A stretch of DNA of 64,000 nt from Vandiemenella viatica. Taxonomy: Eukaryota; Arthropoda; Insecta; Orthoptera; Morabidae. Positions 1-9,835 of this stretch are shown one piece after another. Location: contig JARYHS010006964.1 of assembly GCA_031002005.1 (NCBI GenBank), forward strand, positions 3,968,001-4,032,000, written 5' to 3'. How positions within the stretch are numbered: the first letter of the stretch is position 1; each line of letters begins with the position of its first letter. The notes below the pieces were generated by a model that ran no database searches, was not told where the DNA came from, and saw nothing but the letters and a program-made list of their open reading frames with translations. Position numbers and translations under genes: made by a program.

Positions 1-345
1 TGCCTGGATGGTTCTGTCAAAAGAGCATGGTCGAATTCCTTCCTGTTCCTTGACACCTGCCTTTTCACACCTCTAATGACCTCAACGTCGACGAGATGTA
101 AAGCCACAGGAAAAAAAATGTTTTCCCAAAATCACTCCAGGTGAATTTCTGGATGGTTTTGTCAAACGACTATGGCTGAATTCCTTCCCAGCTGTCCTTA
201 TCTGCCTCTAATAACCTCAACGTTGACGAGACGTTAAGCCATAGGGGAAAAAGTTTTCCCCAAATCACTCCAGGTGAATGCCGGGATGGTTCCGTCAGTA
301 GGTCATGGCCGAATTCATTCCCCCCCATTATTTTCCCACTTCTAA
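1..345. repeat. Three tandem copies of a LINE/SINE-tail-like module
   Basis: The phrase GGATGGTT..GTCA recurs at 7, 151 and 284, giving periods of 144 and 133 bases. Each unit continues through a CATGG..GAATTC segment and a TCAACGT(C/T)GACGAGA segment to AAATCACTCCAGGTGAAT. The same core (ATCACTCC then GAATGC then GGATGGTT) is present in reverse orientation at about 37990-38030, next to a LINE 3' end. I read it as the non-coding tail module of a retroelement. No coding potential is supported. Confidence 0.6.
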
Positions 346-439
346 TGGCCCAGACCCAAGAAAAGGGTTGACTGTTGAAGGCTTGAATGTTAATATCTTG
401 ACCTAACATTTTATAACAATCGCAACTGGGAATATGGTA

Positions 440-915
440 GGAAAATTTTACAAAAGGGTGATAAGAGGATATTACAGACAAGTTGCGGAATTGGATTATG
501 TGGTGGTGTAGTTTGGGATCCACATTCTAGGTATCAGAGGATTTGGAGGGCATGCAAAGAGCAGCTGAATTTGTTAGTGCAAATTATTGCAGGAGTCAAG
601 ATCCGATATGATAAAAGCACTGTATTGGAAGGAAGGAGGGGAAGAGCATGCTGGGAGTGTTCAAGGCATATATTGGTGGTGGAGTGTGAAAAGATATTGG
701 TGGAATAATTAGGAGTAGTCTATGGAAGGGAAATGACAACGATATCCACAACCTGGCATTCTATTTCAAACATAAGGTAGTGGTGACATTTTCTTTAGTG
801 GGTGTAGGTGTCTGGGATTTGAATAAATTAGCAAGTGATGAATAGTATACCAAAAATGATACAGGAATTTAAAATTACAATTCGTCAATTGTAGAAGTAT
901 ATGCAGGAGCATTAA
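440..915 (+). mobile_element. Decayed LINE 3' end (RT C-terminal region)
   Basis: The DNA lines up by eye with the intact LINE fragment at 50346-50945. Shared landmarks are the GTAGGAAAA start, the segment equal to GSVVWDPH (VWDPH at about 515), the QRRAARF equivalent, and the GVYRAYTGDEAWKDI and HKLALDFRHK equivalents near 655-770. Frames are broken many times, so this is an old copy. The family looks like a CR1/Jockey-type non-LTR retrotransposon; the clade is an inference. Confidence 0.6.
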
Positions 916-1522
916 ACTCTCAAAGTATATAAGATAATCAAAAAAATAATAAGGGGGTAATTAGATTAATAGCGGAATTGTGACTAGATCATGTGTTCCA
1001 CTTCAACTTAAAATTATGTTAAAAAACAGGAATAGTCAATTTCTGTAGGTTTAATTCTTTAAAACTCATCATAAAAGATCACAATTACCTCTTATATTTG
1101 CAATAATTCAAAGATCTCAACTACATCAATAAGTGTGCATTTCAAATATTAACCAAAAATGATTTGTATTTATTTTGAAAGAGGTTCAAATACAATACAT
1201 TCAATTTCCATTGATCCCAATATGAGAGACTGGCTATGTGGGATTTAGAAAGTTGCATATTAAAAAAATACATGCACCAGATGTATAGGCATAGCATACA
1301 TAGTACATTAAACAACGGCATAGCAAAATAACACATCTAAAAGAAGCTGTACACTCATAGCATACATGGTACATTAATTATGTCAATTACATTTACACAA
1401 ACTACTGGCAGTTTATTGAAAAGTATGTAGAAAATGCTCCTCATTCAGTAATCAAAATTGATAAAATTCTTAAAGAACGAATTTATTGACTTTTAAACAA
1501 AATCAATCTTGTATATGTATTC
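916..1522. other. AT-rich spacer, 3' flank of the P-like pseudogene
   Basis: No gene is visible. The phrase CATAGCATACAT(A/G)GTACATTA occurs at 1290-1310 and again at 1356-1376. I looked here for the 3' inverted repeat of the P-like element (CATG.AGGAAGGAAT) and for its predicted target duplication GCTACACA and found neither, so the 3' border of that element is unresolved. Confidence 0.5.
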
Positions 1523-4038
1523 CTAATGGAATCTCGTTTCTTTCACATAGTTCTTGCCCCAGTACTTAAACCTAAGCGACAAATAATTTCTTATAACTGC
1601 CCTTATAAGCAGGGCTGTGTGGTTGTGTAAGATACCTTGGTCTAGGGAGTGCTCATTGAGCTGACTGAATATATTTTCACTCAGTAACATTCGTACAACT
1701 ATGGTTTCTGTTTTCAAAATATTTACTTCATTTTTAAAAAATGAACAGACATTAGTGCGAACACTTCTACGGAACACTTTTTCACAAGTTTTACAAATAT
1801 TGTATAGATCATGTGATGGATGCTTTAGACCCCCCCCCCCCCCCCCCTAGTTTTGAATGTTATTAAAGACAGCTGAAATAATGGCAATGGGGAACTTAAA
1901 ACACTTACACAATCTTCACACTTCAAAGTTTTAATAAGTTTGTGCGCAATGAATCCTGCAATATAATAAACAATATGTTCTGTTAAAAAACTCAGTGAAC
2001 CTGCATCAAACATATAGTCATGGTCCAAATTGGATGGAATCAGTGATTCTTCTTCCTCTTCAATGCTACTATGGTTCTTTGATGTGTAATTAATATGACT
2101 TACAGGTGAAAGTGTTGCATGTGTCATTGCCATAATTGACAAATGTTCTAATGGAATGCAGTTACCACTGTTCACACATTTCACTTCAGATTTTAATATA
2201 ATTTTTTATAAGCAGTTTTAAATTGCCTGGAAGTTGGGTTATTTGAACACCCCCCCCAAAGATCTGATACACTGAAAAAATGTTTCTATATGATCTTGGC
2301 TGAATTTGTATAAAGGTATATATTTTAAGGTTTTATGTTCAACAATCATATAATTAAACAAATATTTTAAGCTTTGAATGTCAACAAGGAAACCTACAAA
2401 CCCAGTTCACCTGTTACTGTCAATTATTCTGTCACCATTTGGGGATACTTTCAACATACAGATGTAATTTTCAATTTCTTTTAGTCTTCTTATCACTGCT
2501 TCATAATTCCATTCAGATATTGGTTTCTTGAATCCATATTGTTTCATGTTCCGTGAATTCATAATATCAAAAAGATCATTAAATATTGTAATAAATTTAA
2601 TAGTAGGTTCACAGCCTTGAAATTTGGGATCTTTCACTAAATCTTTGCAAACATGCAAAGCATCTGCAACCGACTTGCTAAGTGTCTGTGATGCAAGCTT
2701 CACCTTCATCTTCTGCTTGTAGAACTTCACATGGACATCCTTTAGTTTATTAGCTAGGCATAAACCCTCACTTTCTTGAAGTTCATGAAGATATTTAATG
2801 TACTTCCACTCAATGAACTTGTTGTTGCCATCCACAATACTACCTTTGTGACCAAGTGTATTCCGAACACATTTTGACATGTGACAAGGATCCAAAAGAA
2901 CAGAAATAAATAATTCAGGATTTTCTGGATGTGGAAACTTAGTGATAAGATTATCAGGTGAGAGGCTGCAACCTAATTGAGTTAAGGCAGATAAATTTGC
3001 CGAGAGTCCATCAAACGTCATTGATACAACATTTACCTTCTCATGGTAAAGCATCCTCAGACAAAGAGTGATCAAATTTGCTTTTTCGGCAGATGTAATA
3101 CCATCCAGCAGGAAGTATCCTATTGGAAGTTTCCAATTTTCATTGATACAGACTACAATAAAAACTAAAGCTTCCTTTGCTAGGGGTAATGAGTCATCAT
3201 CTATTTCAGCTCCAATTTCAACAAAGCCATGGAAACGTTTTCCATCAAATTCCACATGTTTCTTGATACACATTTCATCGAACACTAATGAGAACTGTAA
3301 ATTTGGATTTGCCTTTACTTTTTCTGCTAATACTTTGAAAGATTCATCTGTGAATCCTGGTTCTGCATCTATTCATCTGTACCAGCAGGAAATAGTATAA
3401 GGATGAGGAAGGCACGTATCAAATGTTTCCCTTACGTAGATGTAAGCCCTTGGTGAGTAAAAATGAAGTGTTAATGCAAATGTTCGTAGTTTGGAGGAAT
3501 ATGTCCTTGGTTGGCTATTGCCCACAACTTTATTCAATTGCCTTTTCAGAAATTCCTCATTCACACCAGATGCTTTTGATAAGATGTCAAGAGAATCAGT
3601 TGTACATAATTGTTTATCTTTCAGTTCTTGATACATACCAGACAGTTTTTCTACTTGTCTCTTATACCTGCGATTCTGTTGATTGAGTGTTTTTATTTTC
3701 TTCCTGTTCTTTTTAATCACTTCTTCATAACACACAACTTTTCTTTCTAAGGATGCTTCAAAATTCAGTAAACACTTTACTGGTGATGTAGAAGTATCAA
3801 CAGTTGTCTTGGAATACTCCACATGTGTTGATTTTGAAGAAGAACCAAGTTCAGTTGAGAACAAACTGGGTCGAGGAAGTACATCACTATGTTCCGTGGT
3901 GGACATGTTGATACAAAGAGATGGTTCTTCTGCAGTGTTTGGAACACCTTTAGTTGCTGACACCCAACCTATGGTTGCTTTGACTGGTCTTGAAGTATCA
4001 GAAACGCGTTCCTGTGGAGGTTTTCTCTTCGATTTTAC
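1523..4038 (-). pseudogene. Exon 3 of P-like transposase: coiled coil, catalytic core, C-terminus
   Basis: The acceptor is CTTTCAG at 4039-4045. The reading opens VKSKRKPP and runs to a basic coiled coil (KKNRKKIKTLNQQNRRYKRQ, about 3690-3640), then to LHFYSPRAYIYVRETF. A TGA at 3373-3375 interrupts W-Y-R/I-D-A-E-P-G, yet the same frame continues to the P-family signature FDEMCIKKHVEFDGKRFHGF, then TFDGLSANL, DPCHMSKCVRNTLG and KMKVKLASQTLSKSVADAL. A second TGA at 2407-2409 replaces the residue expected between SNR and TGF; the reading goes on through FSQDHIETFF and RSLGG. After frameshifts at the C-runs it resumes as GNCIPLEH, YYIAGFIAHKL and HSLDQGIL. FDEM and TFDG are where I would expect the first two catalytic acids (inference). 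Confidence 0.88.
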
Positions 4039-4332
4039 CTGAAAGTTTTGAAAAATAATTTAGTACAGGCTGGTGATGAATTTTTTATTACAATGTTCTA
4101 TGCTTTTCCAGGGTTTCTCAAATTTCTCTTCTATGGATAAGATTTTTTATTCTAATTTCACAATGTTTTAAATATTATATAGGGTAACTCAAAATACTAT
4201 GTATATATATGAATAATACTCTGGTGCTCTTTCATTTAAAGCCAACTGATCATTAATGGCACCATATAGACACTGTTGTATCACTGTAGTAATATTTAAG
4301 TCACTGCTTTAAATGGTTTACTAGTAACTTAC

Positions 4333-4533
4333 TCTATCATTCAGGTATGATGGGAATGCAGAAAAAACATTTGGTACAGAATTTTCTCTCAGTCTTGTTG
4401 ATGACAATGATGTTCTATCCATTTGATCTTCTGAAAAATGAGCTGAACATAAAAACTGAAATTAGTTGGCATCCAATTTCGCCTCCTGCAAGCTTTGATC
4501 CATTTTGATCGTAGATCTTCATTCTTTGGAAAC
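4333..4533 (-). pseudogene. Exon 2 of P-like transposase: C-terminal THAP half, frameshifted
   Basis: The acceptor is a T-rich stretch ending GATACAG; the exon opens FPKNEDLRSKWIKACRRRNW and should continue to CSAHF, which supplies the distal Cys and His of the THAP finger, then DRTS..RLRENSVPNVFSAF. Between NFSF and CSAHF the reading frame changes at a run of five T, one short of what is needed. That is either a disabling deletion or a homopolymer error. The donor at 4332 is GTAAGT. Exon 2 to exon 3 is a phase-0 junction if the missing base is restored. Confidence 0.82.
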
Positions 4534-4914
4534 CTGTATCAGAGAAAAAATATTCTATGTATTGGCTACACAGCAGTAGTTCTTTTTAATATGAATAAGT
4601 AACAAAACTGTTTGTTCCTAAAGTCCTTAAATTTTGGTTTATGTTCAAATAGATTCCACATTCCATTTCAGTAATTTTAAAATCTTTGGAGGGAAAGATT
4701 ACCAAATCAAGAAAATTAGGACTAGACCTATTTAAAAACAGAAGCAAATCTTATATGAAATTTTAAAAATAGCCTAGCAGAATGGTAAGGACTTTAAAAC
4801 AATTGATATGATATGATATGATAAACCTTCAAAAGAATTCATAGCTTACTCAGTAGATATTGCAATGGTAGTGGACACCTATTTAAATTTGCCAGCAGCA
4901 TTAGTGCAAGAGGA

Positions 4915-5310
4915 TTCTATCATTACCGTGGTGCCACAATCTGATGATGAATTATTAAGGAACTCGATGAGACAAATCGAAAATATATATTGATATTTGA
5001 AATATTTAGCTTAGTTCTCGAGATATAATGTCTCAAAAGTGAGGTGGTTAGATGGAAATGCAGCCTGGACCAAAAGAAAAAGAACTAGGCGAGATACCAA
5101 AAAAATTTGTTGTATACTTTCAATTAGTTTTGTTAAGTTACATAAGAATTCATAATCACGGTAATGATAGAACTAGCCAGTGCAATTATATTGCTACTAT
5201 ATATCAAAAGTCGCAAGCTTGTGTCACTAAAAACGTGCTCAATAAATTACTAATAACAAATAAATAATTTGTTCCTTTTGCTATAAAAAGAATACTCTGC
5301 AACAGGCTGC
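4915..5310 (-). repeat. P-like subterminal-type repeat unit inside intron 1
   Basis: The block ATCTGATGATGAATTATTAA, ACTCGATGAGAC, CTTAGTTCTCGAGATATA and GTCTCAAAAGTGAGG matches the repeat units of the short P-like elements at 7450-7965 and 28345-28790. A second partial unit, ending in GGCTGCATTTCAACCTAA, is split by the hAT MITE. It sits in the transposase's first intron, not next to a recognisable inverted repeat, so it may be a remnant of a nested element. Confidence 0.65.
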
Positions 5311-5318
5311 ATTTCAAC

Positions 5319-5708
5319 CAGTGGCGTAGCTAGGTCAACAAGGGCCCCAGTGCAAAAAATTTATTTTGGGCCCTCAGGCCAGATGGGCGACCTTTTTTTT
5401 TGCTTTGTGTTGCTGGTAAGGGCCCCCTGAGCTGAGGATGGGGCCCTTGAGTTGTGCTTAGGGGCCTCCTGAGCAGTGGTTGGGGGCCCCCCTGAGCAGT
5501 GAGAGGGCCCTTAGTGAGGGACTTCCTGTGTCTCAGGGGCCCCCTTAGACGACTGTAAAGCTAAAAGAAAAAAGGTCGCCAGTTTGCCATGAAGGCTCGT
5601 GGGCCTCTGAACTGCGCTTGGGGGCCCCCAGAGGTGCGCTTTGGGGCCCCCTGAGCTTAGAGGCCCCGGTGCACTGCACCGCCTAGCCCCATAGTAGCTA
5701 CGCCCTTG
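5319..5708. mobile_element. Non-autonomous hAT-type MITE
   Basis: The terminal inverted repeats are CAGTGGCGTAGCTA on the left and TAGCTACGCCCTTG on the right. The 8-bp target duplication ATTTCAAC is at 5311-5318 and 5709-5716. An 8-bp duplication with CAG..GGCGTAGC termini is typical of hAT elements. The interior is GC-rich and built from degenerate GGGGCCCCCTGAGC-like repeats; there is no transposase. It is inserted in a P-like repeat unit, so it is younger than that repeat. Confidence 0.88.
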
Positions 5709-6134
5709 ATTTCAACCTAATCACAATTTGACTTCATGTTGCCGCTAAAGAGTTAAACGACGCAAATGCAACCAAACACTTTAAACGTATTGCGAATTAC
5801 ATTTCAGATTACAACAAAATGTACTTCATTACGATTACTAGATCGCATATCACAAATAATTTCTTGAAACACTTTCAACATAAATTAGGTATATCTGGAC
5901 TAAAGCACAAAGAATAATGTATTCGCTTCATCGCGATGTAAACTTGATCCACACGTGAAAAATAGTAAGATAAAATGGTTCTCTGCATCAACAAATATTT
6001 GATAAAACCGTCGTCCTGTTGAGAGCTGTGAATAAACTTTTTAACAGGCATTGTAAATTTCTAAGGACATCTATTATGTCTTGCACACGCCCCACTACAA
6101 ATACTTCAGGAACAATAATTTCAACGTGACTTAC

Positions 6135-6205
6135 CTATGGAATGTTATTCCAGGTTGTTTTTTACTTGTTCTGTTTGTGCAACCATAGGCAACACAATTC
6201 GGCAT
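6135..6205 (-). pseudogene. Exon 1 of P-like transposase: N-terminal THAP half
   Basis: The 71-nt exon begins MPNCVAYGCTNR and ends ..GITFHR across the splice; the donor GTAAGT follows at 6134. The C-x4-C pair and the MP start are hallmarks of a THAP C2CH zinc finger. Two further copies of the same exon, with the same length and donor, lie at 6551-6621 (+) and 29683-29753 (-). The start is chosen because MPxC is the universal THAP beginning. It lies 157 bases inside the element terminus at 6362. Confidence 0.85.
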
Positions 6206-6362
6206 TATAAAACATCTTGAAATATCCGAACACGAAATGTTCACAGCAAGAAGCTAATGAAAACAGACCAATATTTTGAACTCACAAAAATGGCGGCTCC
6301 GGAGACAGGCTGCTTCACAGATTATGCGACACCTGGTCTCCCCTCTATTTCCTACCTCCATG
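6206..6362 (-). promoter_or_regulatory. 5' terminus and probable promoter of the P-like pseudogene
   Basis: The inverted repeat at 6341-6362, read on the minus strand, starts CATGGAGGTAGGAAATAGAG, close to the 23-24-bp termini of the two complete P-like elements. The 157 bases between it and the ATG would hold the promoter and 5' leader. No confident TATA box is assigned. The eight bases outside (6363-6370, GCTACACA) would be the target duplication, but its partner is not found. Confidence 0.6.
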
Positions 6363-6550
6363 GCTACACAGGCATACATTCCCATGGAGGAAGGAATATA
6401 TGGAGACGAGATAACGCGAAATCCGTGAAACCTCGTGAAAAAACTGTGCCTGCGCGGCGGACATCCTAGGAGTACCAAAACATTGGGCTGTTTGCACTGT
6501 GTCAGCTGCTGAGAATATTTCGTTTTTCTAATATTCTAAAGTTTTCTATA

Positions 6551-6621
6551 ATGCCAAGTTGTGATGCATATGGTTGCACAAACAGACGAGATAGGAAAAA
6601 ACCTGGAATAGCGTTTCATAA
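6551..6621 (+). CDS. Retained THAP first exon in short P-like element
   Basis: The 71-nt open exon begins MPSCDAYGCTNR and ends ..GIAFH, followed by a GTAAGT donor at 6622. It gives only the first Cys pair of the C2CH zinc finger, so on its own it cannot fold as a complete THAP domain. I see no matching second exon inside the element; read-through would need a chimeric acceptor downstream. The peptide differs from the other two copies at several positions, so it comes from a different parental lineage. Confidence 0.55.
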
Positions 6622-7449
6622 GTAAGTCACATTGTAATTATCGTTCTTGAAGTAACTGACAGGCAACCGCAACATTAGTGTCATTCGCTATAAATTTATT
6701 CATTTCTCTCAATAGGATCATATTATTTCCAAATTTTTGTTGGTGTAGTGTAGACAATTAGCATATGTTACTATTTTGCACCTGAAAAGCTAGCCTTATT
6801 GTAGACAAATGTTGGAAATTTAATTTAAACGGGTCATGTTTACATCGCGACAAAGTGAATATGGTATTCTGCATGCATTACTCACGTTGTAAGTTTACAC
6901 TGAAATTGCACGATGAAATTAATCGTGATAATTTGTGCTGTGCGAACTACTAAACGTGATGAAATAAACTTTGTTGACGGAAATGTAGTTCGCGATGCAT
7001 TTCTTGTGTTTAGATGTGTCTACATAGTTTGGTTTTGTAGCGGCAATATTAGTGGAAATGTTGGCAGGTTGAAATGCGGTGTATACCTGAAGAGAACAAA
7101 CAATTTATTTATTATTAGCTGTTAGCTTCTGATTTTTGAATGTAATGATTTTTCTAGCAAAATTAAATAGGCCACTACCAGTACAATATCTTCTAAGTAC
7201 GCTCAGAAACTATGAGGTTTTATGAAGTATTATTTTTTTTAAAAGCATTGACTTATGCTTTTTTTTTTTAAAATAATTCAGATATGACTTGTTTCCGTTT
7301 GTAAATATGTCTACAAGTATATTTCTAGATTTTGAAATCTTCCTTGTCAATTACTGAAATAGAATGTGAAAATATAACCTATATGAACATCAACTAAAAT
7401 TTAAGGACTGTAGAAATAAACAGTTTGTTATTCAAGTTAAGAAGAATTA

Positions 7450-7965
7450 CCTGCTCATTAAGTTACGTCCGAATTCATCATCAAATATGGATATGGCGAT
7501 AGTTTTTTTCTGGTCCAGGCCGCATTTCAACCTAACCACGTCAATTTTAAGGTACAATATCTCGAGAACTAAGCGAGATATCAAAACATTTTATTCTTTA
7601 CTTTCGGTTTCCCTCATCGAGTTACATAAGAATCCGTCATCAAATTGCGGCGCCACGGTTATCATTTAATCCCCTCATAACCTAACAACCTCACTTTTGA
7701 GAAAGTATATCTCGCGAACTAGGCAAGATATCGAAAAAATTTATTCTTTATTTTCGATTTGTATCGTCGTGTTACATAAGAATCTATCACCAAATTTGAC
7801 TTTGGGGACACGTTTCTTCAGAATTTCAAACAGAAACTCCACTCTTTTGAGACAGTATATCTCGAGAACTAAGCACGATATCAAAAAATTTTATTCTTCA
7901 TTTTTGATGTGTCTCGTCGAGTTACATAACAATCCATCATCAAATTGCGGTGCCACGGTTGTCTT
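7450..7965 (+). repeat. Subterminal repeat array of the short P-like element
   Basis: Three units of about 150 bp share the core CTCACTTTTGAGA..GTATAT, CTCGAGAACTAAG, AGATATC, TTATTCTTTATTTTCGAT, GAGTTACATAAGAATCC and ATCAAATTGC. The centres are at about 7557, 7707 and 7857. In the first, ATATCTCG and CGAGATAT form an 8-bp inverted repeat around a 9-base loop (7557-7581); the other two have one or two mismatches. The array sits just inside the 3' end, a plausible position for transposase binding. Confidence 0.8.
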
Positions 7966-8121
7966 ATGATTCCCTGGAGGTTTTTGTGCATATTTCCGTG
8001 TTTCTCTGGTCAAGCAATATGGCGGCCTCTACTCCCCACTTGTCTCCACCCGGTTTCACTCCAGTATGTGGCGAAGGTCCCTTGCGTCCTCTCCATATAT
8101 TCCTTCCTCCATGTACATTCC

Positions 8122-8579
8122 ACGGTACGGCCCGGCAAAGACTACTATCGCGATCCAAGTCAGTATATGTGCACATCGACCTGCTACTATCGATATCGCT
8201 TTCACACATCTTTAAGCGATATGAAATGTTAGTTGACTAAAAAACAGTACTGCACCGCCGTGATCCGTTGATTTAAAACTGAGCCCTCCGCCGGCAGTGT
8301 ACAGGTACCTGGTGCAGTGGCCTACTCAAGACTTGTGTGGGTCTAGTTCAAACTGGTTACTCGCGCCATTAAATTGTCTGACGTCAGTGTTACTGTTATT
8401 TTGCTTTGTTCTAGTGCAGGAGGCATTGAGTGAGAATGTATGAACTGTGTCAGTCCTATTAAATGGAACCAGTTGTCTGTAATTCTATTCAACTTAATTC
8501 TCCCACTGAACATTGTACTTTTCACTAGATTTAGTGTGAATGAGATTAATTTAATATATATATATTTTATAATTAAAAT
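8122..8579. other. Spacer with no recognised feature
   Basis: The stretch has small palindromes such as TATCGATA and ATCGCGAT near 8150-8200, but there is no ORF or repeat I recognise. It is the original target flank of the adjacent P-like insertion. Confidence 0.4.
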
Positions 8580-9240
8580 GTTATATTCCTCCCCAAATTA
8601 CTTTCCGATTTATGAATTTTAATTTTAAATTCCTTAAGCGTTTTTGAAAAATTATAGATCGCTTCACTTAGTAATTTGGTCAAATCCCTGACACGCTTAG
8701 CAAAAAAAGAAAATTTTCCTACTCACTTATGCATGAAATGGAACGCAATCTTGTGTTTATGGATCACCTTTCTTCTTCCATGCACTATTCCTAGTTCTTT
8801 GACCAATATCCCTCCAACATCATCACCAACATATGCCCTGTACATTCCCAGCACTCTCTTCACCCTCCAATGACTCCCAACCCAGCTCCTTTATCATATC
8901 AGTTACTGACTGGGTTCTGCGATAATTTCCACAAACAAATCTAGCTGCTCTTCTTTGCACACCTTCCAACTCGTGTTACCAAAATGTGAGTCCCAAACTA
9001 CATCACCATATTCAACCAATGGTCTGACCAAACTTTTGTAACCCAACTCCCTAACTTCTCTGGTATATCCTCTCATCACTCTCTCCAGTAAATGAAGGAT
9101 TCTGCAACCTTTTCCTACCACCTGCCCAATGTGCTCTGCCCAGTTGAGTTTACTATCAAACGTTATGCTAAGATATTTACACTTCAATCTTTCAACAAAC
9201 AATTCTGACCCCACCATATAATCATAATTAACCTTTAGTT
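8580..9240 (-). mobile_element. LINE 3' end, RT C-terminal region, degenerate
   Basis: On the minus strand the open part (9217-8903) reads YLSITFDSKLNWAEHIGQVV, then GKGCRILHLLERVMRGYTRE, ELGYKSLVRPLVEYGDVVWD. Beyond 8903 the homologous DNA continues through VTDMIKEL and HK..FHFMHK to about 8640 with frame breaks. It matches the family of the fragment at 50346-50945. These residues lie downstream of the catalytic YADD of a non-LTR reverse transcriptase, so the enzyme core is absent and the copy is dead. Confidence 0.82.
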
Positions 9241-9540
9241 CTGTATCTGTGTATCTAATAAGCTGACTTTCTTATTACTATTTGGACTTACAAGTGGTTG
9301 CATCAAAGCAAAGTTAGTGCATGAGCCAATATTTGTTCACTTCTGTTAGAAACTTTTGCCCTCTGTTCTGAGGTGAATTTCCACAAACCTATTGATTTTA
9401 TATGGGTATAAATAAATCCAACCTTTAAGTTCAGGATGTGTATTGTATAGTTTATTTGGATATAACTTTAGCAAGTGTGTAAATCAGAAAACTAATTTTT
9501 AATGATAATTTATAAGGAAATTAGGTATTCGAAAAAAATT
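9241..9540. other. Spacer, nothing recognised
   Basis: The sequence is AT-rich with no supported ORF, RNA gene or element border. Confidence 0.4.
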
Positions 9541-9835
9541 AAATTTTGTAAACTCCAGACAGCTGTTCTGGACAGGATGTGACTCGAGCAGCTGTTTGAA
9601 CGCCCGCGTGCATACCGATTATGCCGCCCCCTGTCTACCTACAGCCGGAGGTGGAACTAGGAATCTGTCGCCCCTTCGAATTTTTTTTTTTTTTTTTGCC
9701 ACTCCGAGTGTAGGCGCCGTACCCATTGTTGCCATTGCCGCCCCCTATATCCGTCGATTACACGATTTGCTGCCCCCCTGGACGTGCCGCCCGGGTGCGG
9801 TACATGCCTTGCACACCCGCTTACGTCTGTTAAGC
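9541..9835. repeat. GC-rich degenerate repeat, possibly hAT-related
   Basis: The segment has CGCC-rich phrases (GTCGCCCC, TTGCCGCCCCC, GTGCCGCCCGGG) around a 16-T run near 9681, unlike its AT-rich surroundings. This resembles the interiors of hAT-type MITEs, but I cannot find matching inverted repeats or a target duplication. A 113-codon open frame here looks like a by-product of the composition. Confidence 0.3.

Larger units (their letters stand above)
1523..6205 (-). pseudogene. P-element/THAP9-type transposase pseudogene, three exons
   Basis: The minus strand can be read as one transposase: exon 1 6205-6135, exon 2 4533-4333, exon 3 4038-1523. Splice sites are canonical and phases agree (exon 1 ends AG, exon 2 starts G, giving R in FHRFPKN). 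In order it would encode a THAP zinc finger, a basic coiled coil, an RNase H-like catalytic region and the P-family C-terminus ending near VKETRFH. Intact, it would bind its own transposon ends through the THAP finger and cut and paste the element. Lesions seen: a 1-base loss in exon 2, in-frame TGA at 3373-3375 and 2407-2409, and frameshifts at the C-runs near 2250 and 1830-1847 and near 2205-2215. Predicted size is about 930 residues, within or slightly above the family range. Intron 1 holds a hAT MITE. Some lesions lie in homopolymers and could be assembly errors, but the two TGAs do not. Confidence 0.88.
6383..8113 (+). mobile_element. Complete non-autonomous P-like (THAP) transposon, 1731 bp
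   Basis: The left terminus CATGGAGGAAGGAATATATG (6383 onward) matches the inverted right terminus ending at 8113. An exact 8-bp target duplication TACATTCC lies at 6375-6382 and 8114-8121; 8-bp duplications are the P-superfamily norm. Inside are a THAP first exon (6551-6621), intron sequence homologous to intron 1 of the pseudogene (about 7280-7435), then three subterminal repeat units. All transposase exons are missing, so it needs transposase from elsewhere. It lies 20 bp outside the terminus of the larger element, 5' end to 5' end. Confidence 0.92.

Noticed and set aside
170..523. 117-codon minus-strand frame at the window start
   Set aside because: It crosses the tandem tail repeats and a plus-strand LINE remnant; no protein-like features.
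3809..4042. Plus-strand frame opposite P-like exon 3
   Set aside because: It is the antisense shadow of the transposase exon.
4564..4571. GCTACACA as the partner target duplication for the large P-like element
   Set aside because: The octamer occurs inside the element's own intron and has no inverted terminus next to it.
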